Part shown: one piece after another, positions 59,487-64,000 of the stretch
How the letters are laid out: every line of letters starts with the position of its first letter
Numbering within the stretch: the first letter of the stretch is position 1
Assembly: GCA_934589525.1 (NCBI GenBank)
Contig: CAKTOB010000004.1
Span: forward strand, 1-64,000
DNA from: an uncultured Oscillospiraceae bacterium
GTDB lineage: Bacteria > Bacillota > Clostridia > Oscillospirales > Oscillospiraceae
Reading direction: 5' to 3'
Length of the DNA stretch: 64,000 bases
Program-made: the position numbers and the translations under genes
Notes under the pieces: generated by a model
The model's input: only the letters and a program-made list of their open reading frames with translations
What the model was told of the DNA's origin: nothing
The model's database searches: none

Positions 59487-60368
59487 TCATTTCTCCTCGT
59501 TCTCATCGGTAACGCTCTCAATCATTCCGACCACAGCATTTCCAAGCAGCATCGTCTGTGCGTTTCCGGAAGTCACAACGGGCCGTCCGGTCTGGGATTC
59601 GATCTCTTTCCGGGCGTTTCCCGCCACTTTGCCGCCCTGTTTGGCAACGGCACGATTCTCCTCCAATCCCTGCGGATTCTGCGCATTGGTGAGTTCCGTT
59701 GTGGTGGCCTCGGCCAGCATATTCAGTGCCAGCTCCAACGTGCTCATGTTATCCCGCAGATTTTCCTTTTTCAGCCCCTTGAGATTCTTATACTGCCGGG
59801 TCGTCATACCAGACCACGCCTTTGTGACCTCATCGGTCAAAATCCCATATTCCGTTCCCTTTTTGACACCGTGGGCATCCCATGCGTCTGTCAGCTCCTT
59901 GCGGGCGCGAATGGTCTGCATCCGCTGGTTGATCCATTCGGGAGAATAGCCTTTCTTTGCGTAGGTATCCAGTGCGCGCTCAATGGTCAACTCCGGGTCG
60001 ATGATTTCCTCAATACGCTCACGGCCGACCATAGCCAGCCACAGCTTAAATGGTTCTGCTTTCTTGGACGGAATGGATTGGATGATGCGAAGAAGCTGCT
60101 CCGTGGTGGCTACATCGGTCAGACGGCGCTTGCCATCGGCCGCCTTCAACTTCAACTGCTGACAATTTGTCAGCAGTTCGGATGCCCCTTCTGACTTTAG
60201 TCTTTCTTTTAGTTTTGCCCAATAATTGCTGGCGCCTCTTGGCGTCGATTGTTCTGTCAGGGCTTTGACAACATCTACAATTGAAAAGTACCATTCCTCC
60301 TTAGTCTCATCCCATGCAGTACGGATCATTTGATCTTCAAACATTTGCAGCTTATCATTCTCTGTCAT
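59487..60368 (-). CDS. DinD-like BRO-N family protein
   Basis: A 293-residue protein like E. coli DNA-damage-inducible protein D. MFEDQMIRTAWDETKEEWYF and SIVDVVKALTEQ form a BRO-N-type domain, and AYDAWDAHGV-like ELTDAWDAHGVKKGTEYG, LTDEVTKAWSGM and NMSTLELALNMLAEATTTE are DinD hallmarks. The start overlaps the hsdM stop by four bases (ATGA). DinD inhibits RecA in E. coli; here it sits inside a restriction operon without its own visible promoter. Confidence 0.88.
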   Translation of the reverse strand: MTENDKLQMFEDQMIRTAWDETKEEWYFSIVDVVKALTEQSTPRGASNYWAKLKERLKSEGASELLTNCQQLKLKAADGKRRLTDVATTEQLLRIIQSIPSKKAEPFKLWLAMVGRERIEEIIDPELTIERALDTYAKKGYSPEWINQRMQTIRARKELTDAWDAHGVKKGTEYGILTDEVTKAWSGMTTRQYKNLKGLKKENLRDNMSTLELALNMLAEATTTELTNAQNPQGLEENRAVAKQGGKVAGNARKEIESQTGRPVVTSGNAQTMLLGNAVVGMIESVTDENEEK

Positions 60369-61876
60369 GCGTTTTCTCCTTTCAGCATTTCCTCCAATTC
60401 GTCCATTGCCGCACGGATCTCTTTCTCCAACTCCCGGATTTCTGCCATGATCTCCCTGGTGGGCGGGTACTCCACAGGCTTGTACTCCGTTTTCTTGTAC
60501 TTGTTGATGGACAGGTCATAACCATTGTCTACAATCTCCGCCTTGGGCACGAAGAAGGACTTTTCCGTGCGCTGGCGGTCTTTTTCGGCATCCAGATTGC
60601 GGAACCGTGCAATGATATCAGGGATATCGTTGTCTGCCACCGGGCTGCGCTTATCGTCCAGCGAAAAGCCGTCAGCGGTCATGTCGTAGAACCACACATT
60701 ATCCGTGCCGCCGTGGCCGGTCTTGGTGAAGATCAGCACCGCGGTAGACACCCCTGCATAGGGCTTGAACACGCCGGAAGGCATGGAGATCACGGCCTCC
60801 AGCCGGTTGCCCCCGATCAGCTCCTTGCGGATGGCCTTGTGCGCGGTAGAGGAACCGAACAGCACACCGTCCGGCACGATACAGGCGCACCGCCCGCCGA
60901 TGCGCAGCATCCGCAGGAACAGGGCCAGAAACAGCAGCTCGGTTTTCTTGGTTTTGCAGACCTTCAGCAAATCCGCCGATACGGTATCGGCATCCAGGCT
61001 GCCTTTGAATGGCGGGTTGGCAAGAATGAGAGAATACTTCTCCTTGTCCGGATTCTGGTCGGACAGACTGTCCCGGTACTCGATAAAGGGACTTGCAATG
61101 CCGTGGGTCATCATGTTCATCGCGCCGATCCGGAGCATGGTGCGATCCATGTCGTAGCCGAAGAACATGTGATTCATGTAGTGGTCCTTCTTTTGGCGGT
61201 TGAAGAAAATTTCTTCCTTGCGGTGCTCTTTCAAGTATTCACCCGCCGAGACCAAGAAGCCCGAAGTACCGCAGGCCGGGTCGCAGATCACGTCATCAGC
61301 TTTCGGATCCATCAGTTCCACCATCATACGGATGATATGACGTGGGGTGCGGAACTGACCGTTGCGGCCGGACTGACTGATTTTGCTGAGCAGATATTCG
61401 TAGGTGTCGCCCCGCACGTCCACCGCCTGGGACTGGCTCATCAGGCGGTAAATCTCGTCCAGCGCATCCACCACCTTGGAAAGCAGCAGCGGCGTGGGCA
61501 GCTTGAAAATGGCGTCATCCATGTATTTGGAATAGGCACTGTTTTTGTCGCCGTGGAGGTTCTTGATAAAGGGAAACACCCACTCCTGCATGACGGAGTA
61601 CATTTTCCCTGCCGGGAAGTCATGAAATACACTCCATTTGAGCTGCTGGCCGTCGATGGTGCGCTCACCCACCTGCACCTCATCGGTGAAGATGCTGGTA
61701 TAAGGCAGCCCCAGCATGGCAGCCTCTTTTGCCCGGAGATTGTCCGAATCATCCAGGTCGTGAATGAACATCAGATAGGTGATCTGCTCGATCACGTCCA
61801 GCGGATTCACCAGACCGCCCGCCGCAAAAATATCCCAAAGGCCGTCAATTTTATTTTTCAGTTCGCCTGTAATCAT
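60365..61876 (-). CDS. hsdM: Type I restriction-modification DNA methyltransferase subunit M
   Basis: A 503-residue N6-adenine methyltransferase. The helical N-terminal domain (1-130) is followed by the SAM motif DPACGTSGFL near 200 and the catalytic NPPF in LANPPFKGS near 287. A C-terminal coiled helix (MAEIRELEKEIRAAMDELEE) mediates contact with HsdS. It protects host DNA and, with HsdR, restricts foreign DNA. Its start codon directly abuts the stop of the Fic gene. All motifs and length are normal. Confidence 0.95.
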   Translation of the reverse strand: MITGELKNKIDGLWDIFAAGGLVNPLDVIEQITYLMFIHDLDDSDNLRAKEAAMLGLPYTSIFTDEVQVGERTIDGQQLKWSVFHDFPAGKMYSVMQEWVFPFIKNLHGDKNSAYSKYMDDAIFKLPTPLLLSKVVDALDEIYRLMSQSQAVDVRGDTYEYLLSKISQSGRNGQFRTPRHIIRMMVELMDPKADDVICDPACGTSGFLVSAGEYLKEHRKEEIFFNRQKKDHYMNHMFFGYDMDRTMLRIGAMNMMTHGIASPFIEYRDSLSDQNPDKEKYSLILANPPFKGSLDADTVSADLLKVCKTKKTELLFLALFLRMLRIGGRCACIVPDGVLFGSSTAHKAIRKELIGGNRLEAVISMPSGVFKPYAGVSTAVLIFTKTGHGGTDNVWFYDMTADGFSLDDKRSPVADNDIPDIIARFRNLDAEKDRQRTEKSFFVPKAEIVDNGYDLSINKYKKTEYKPVEYPPTREIMAEIRELEKEIRAAMDELEEMLKGENA

Positions 61877-62935
61877 TTATTCTCTCTCCCTGTTCCAAAT
61901 ATAAGAAGTGTAGCGTCCGCCGCTGAGTTTGATGATCTCGCCGGATTTCAGCAGATCTGCCAGTGTCCGCTGGACGGTGATCTGACTGATATCCGGGCAT
62001 TTTTCCATGATTTCACTCTTGGTGATCTTGCCGAGGTGGTTTTTGATGACCTCCCGCACCCGGCCGGGCTTGGAAAGCCCCTTGGTGGTCAGCAGCTCGA
62101 TCCGGCTTTCAAAATCCCGGTAAGCTGCCACCAGAACACCCAGCATATAGGTGACAAAGGGTGCATCATCGTTCGTGCCTTCGTGCCAGTTATAGGAGCT
62201 GGCTTGCAGGGCTTCGTAATAGGCCTCCTTGGTGTCGTAGATCAGCTTATCAATACTAATATATTTGCCCACGATATAGCCGGAGCGGTACAAGAGCAGC
62301 AGCGTCAGGAGCCTGCCCATGCGGCCGTTGCCGTCGTTGAAGGGATGGATACAGAGAAAGTCCAGTATGAAGATGGGAATCAACAGCAGCGGGTCCAGTT
62401 CTGCATCCTGCATTGCTGCTTCAAAAGCATTGCACAGTGTCGTAATGGCCTCTTGCGTTTCCCATGCCGGGACGGGTTCAAACCGAACGATTTGCGGACC
62501 GTCCGGCAATTCCTCGGCAATCACATTGTCCGAATTCTTGAAGCTGCCGCCGATGGACTTGCCGCTGTATTTGTACAGATCCTGATGAAGCTGCAAAATG
62601 ATGGAGGGCTTTGGCGGGATATAGTCATGACTTTCGTGAATCGTTGCAAGTACATCACGGTATCCGGCAATCTCTTTTTCACTGCGGTTCCGGGGGATGG
62701 TCTTCTCACGAACGATTTTTTTCAGACGTTCGTTTGTTGTAACAATGCCCTCAATGCAGTTGGAGGCTTCAGTGCTCTGTATCTTTGCAACCTCCAAGAG
62801 ATCAGACAGTTCATCCGCCTTTGCCTCAATAAAAAGGTTTTGCTGCCCTTTGTATTCATGAATTTGCGTCAGGTAGGCCACAACCTCCGGCGTCAGGAGC
62901 CTTTTGTATTCTGCTTTGAAGTTGAAATCTCTCAT
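61877..62935 (-). CDS. Fic family protein, first gene of the restriction operon
   Basis: A 352-residue predicted AMP-transferase. The Fic motif HPFNDGNGRMGR lies at 197-208. Ser58-Glu62-Gly63 fits the inhibitory (S/T)xxxE(G/N) helix. The C-terminal ~70 residues are a winged helix (MEKCPDISQITVQRTLADLL). The start follows GTGAGGAAATTGA. It heads the operon behind a consensus promoter. Fic genes next to hsdM occur in other genomes as I recall, but the functional tie is not established. Confidence 0.93.
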   Translation of the reverse strand: MRDFNFKAEYKRLLTPEVVAYLTQIHEYKGQQNLFIEAKADELSDLLEVAKIQSTEASNCIEGIVTTNERLKKIVREKTIPRNRSEKEIAGYRDVLATIHESHDYIPPKPSIILQLHQDLYKYSGKSIGGSFKNSDNVIAEELPDGPQIVRFEPVPAWETQEAITTLCNAFEAAMQDAELDPLLLIPIFILDFLCIHPFNDGNGRMGRLLTLLLLYRSGYIVGKYISIDKLIYDTKEAYYEALQASSYNWHEGTNDDAPFVTYMLGVLVAAYRDFESRIELLTTKGLSKPGRVREVIKNHLGKITKSEIMEKCPDISQITVQRTLADLLKSGEIIKLSGGRYTSYIWNRERE

Positions 62936-62991
62936 TCAATTTCCTCACTTGACTTTCAATTTTATCATATTCCCGTCAATGATACAGTTAT

Positions 62992-63020
62992 AGTATATAG
63001 ACGAATTTCTTCCCTGTCAA
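62992..63020 (-). promoter_or_regulatory. Promoter of the fic-hsd operon
   Basis: TTGACA at 63020-63015, a 17-bp spacer and TATACT at 62997-62992: a near-perfect consensus promoter. Confidence 0.85.
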
Positions 63021-63594
63021 CCTCATCTTTATCATAGCTTCCATAATGAATAAATTGAAAATACTTTAGCTGTAATTGCTGAACTTAGATGCAGTACGGT
63101 GCATTCTTTCCTGTTCAGAAAAGGAAGCCTGCACCGATCAATGATGCAAGAGCCGAACAGATAAATCCGGTCTGCCCCATATTGGGCCGCCAAGGCCGCA
63201 ATGCTTATTTGAATCCAGGGTTGCTATTCCCCTTTATGTCGCCTTCCCTTCCCATCTTCCTATTCATCATGGCCCCTTTTTCTGCCAATAATTCTGCCGA
63301 AGAAACCGCTGACGGCGACCTGGGCGGGAGGGTGATTTTTGAGGGAATCAGACGGCCCCTGAGGATTTGGGATGGGGAACGGCGAACAAGCACAATGGGT
63401 ATGGGATAACGCCATACTGCCCTATAAAATGATGACTCGGTGCAATATGGGATGCTGTTCTTTCATTTACGGTTCACTGGGGGCTGTTCGTTTTTGTAAA
63501 CTGTTTGATTGCACTTGTATGGCGAAGTTGCGCCGGAACTGAAATGCATATTGGGTAATATGGCAAAAATTATGGACGAAATTTTAATAAATTA
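63021..63594. other. Gap with decayed abrB copy
   Basis: No intact gene. The part at 63245-63385 is the right copy of the abrB-containing direct repeat; the remainder shows nothing I can name. Confidence 0.6.
63245..63385 (+). pseudogene. Decayed abrB/spoVT copy, right direct repeat
   Basis: CCCATCTTCCTATTCATCAT, CTGCCAATAATTCTGCCGAA, GAAACCGCTGACGGCGACCT and AATCAGACGGCCCCTGAGGA align with 53489-53690. Translation gives GRVIFEGIRRPLRIWDGE against RIVIPKEIRRTLRIREGD. About 55 bp including the start codon are missing, so this copy is dead. Confidence 0.65.
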
Positions 63595-63623
63595 TTGAAA
63601 ATGTGACAAAGAAGATGTATAGT
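63595..63623 (+). promoter_or_regulatory. Promoter of the secreted protease gene
   Basis: TTGAAA at 63595-63600, a 17-bp spacer and TATAGT at 63618-63623. Confidence 0.7.
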
Positions 63624-63693
63624 AGCTATAGCGGTTTGCGGATAAGCGCATAACAGTGTCCAATTCATAAAGGAAGAAAGCGAGGAATCAGAA

Positions 63694-64000
63694 ATGAAGA
63701 AAAGAATTTTGGCGTTGGTCACAGCCTGTATGCTGTGCCTTTCCGGACTTTTTGTGCCGGTTTACGCCGCCACGGCAGGAGGAACCTCCAAAATGTTGGA
63801 GCAGGTGAAAGACAGCGTGGTGGCCCTTTATGTCGTGGGATACGATGCAAGCGGTAAAGCCCGGGGTGTTTGTTCCGGAAGCGCCTTTGCCGTTGGAAAA
63901 GCGGGAAAAGATTCCGACGTTTTTCTTACAAACTGGCACGTGGTGACTGTGGACGGAAAATTTCCTACGGAACTGGTAAGAATCTGGATCATGAAGGAAA
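63694..64000 (+). CDS. Secreted trypsin-like serine protease, partial at window end
   Basis: The first 102 codons are present and the frame runs off the window. A signal peptide (MKKRILALVTACMLCLSGLF to VYAATA) is followed by SVVALYVVGYDASGKARGVC and SGSAFAVGK, then FLTNWHVVTVDG, where the His matches the catalytic His of trypsin-like proteases. The start follows AAGGAAGAAAGCGAGGAATCAGAA. The remaining triad lies outside the window. It may be HtrA-like, but this N-terminus is a cleaved signal, unlike the anchored protein at 1215-2561. Confidence 0.8.
   Translation, partial: MKKRILALVTACMLCLSGLFVPVYAATAGGTSKMLEQVKDSVVALYVVGYDASGKARGVCSGSAFAVGKAGKDSDVFLTNWHVVTVDGKFPTELVRIWIMKE

Noticed and set aside
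60314..63037. 907-codon open frame antisense to dinD, hsdM and fic
   Set aside because: It covers three genes with unambiguous catalytic motifs, has no ribosome site and shows no recognisable domain.

Overview
The window reads as a chromosomal segment of a fairly GC-rich anaerobic Clostridia bacterium, most likely of the order Oscillospirales. The evidence is Firmicutes-type Shine-Dalgarno sites, TTGACA/TATAAT promoters, a T-box riboswitch, HtrA, LexA, NrdR and DegV of Firmicutes type, and no outer-membrane genes. The genus is not determinable here. I saw no rRNA, tRNA or CRISPR array.

Layout. 0-5 kb: a repeat cluster, an isochorismatase-fold hydrolase, an HtrA protease and a Na/Pi cotransporter. 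5-8.2 kb: a tryptophan-type ABC importer behind a T-box whose specifier codon reads UGG. 8.2-13.6 kb: lexA and a four-gene Gld-type ABC-2 exporter (ATPase, permease, GldG-like, DUF4340). 13.7-19.1 kb: a Fic protein with its own candidate operator, a CHASE-GGDEF-PAS protein, DegV, a small membrane protein, and nrdR with an SdpI-like protein. 19.5-21.9 kb: a citX-citG fusion and citC without the lyase subunits. 21.9-23.1 kb: the largest repeat cluster. 23.1-32.7 kb: a LacI-regulated rare-sugar or ribose-like operon (kinase, epimerase, pyranase, ABC importer, dehydrogenase, an unrecognised protein, a membrane protein). 32.9-38.9 kb: an aconitase-family hydratase, a PrpF-family isomerase, an anion transporter and a LysR regulator, resembling E. 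coli ybhD-H-I-J. 39.2-47.9 kb: a nine-gene minus-strand operon for a surface polysaccharide (BcsA-like glycosyltransferase, bactofilin-like protein, DHHW/AlgX-like protein, VTC domain, DUF4956, CotH kinase, UDP-GlcNAc 2-epimerase). 48.3-49.2 kb: a methyltransferase carrying a histidine-rich segment. 49.7-62.9 kb: a defence island on the minus strand, made of a McrB-like AAA ATPase with a DUF2357 nuclease, then a type I restriction-modification operon that also contains Fic, DinD-like and DUF4062 genes. The type I operon is bracketed by two decayed direct copies of an abrB/spoVT-type gene. 63.7 kb to the end: the start of a secreted trypsin-like protease.

Five copies of a ~128-bp palindromic element, with several shorter repeat families, fill the gene-poor gaps at 0-0.5, 4.5-5.0, 21.9-22.8 and 49.2-49.7 kb. 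The most unusual items are the 8-codon open frame ending in a Trp codon between the T-box terminator and the transporter genes, the composition and flanks of the restriction island, and the polysaccharide operon. All functional calls come from reading the sequence and recalling families; no database search was run.
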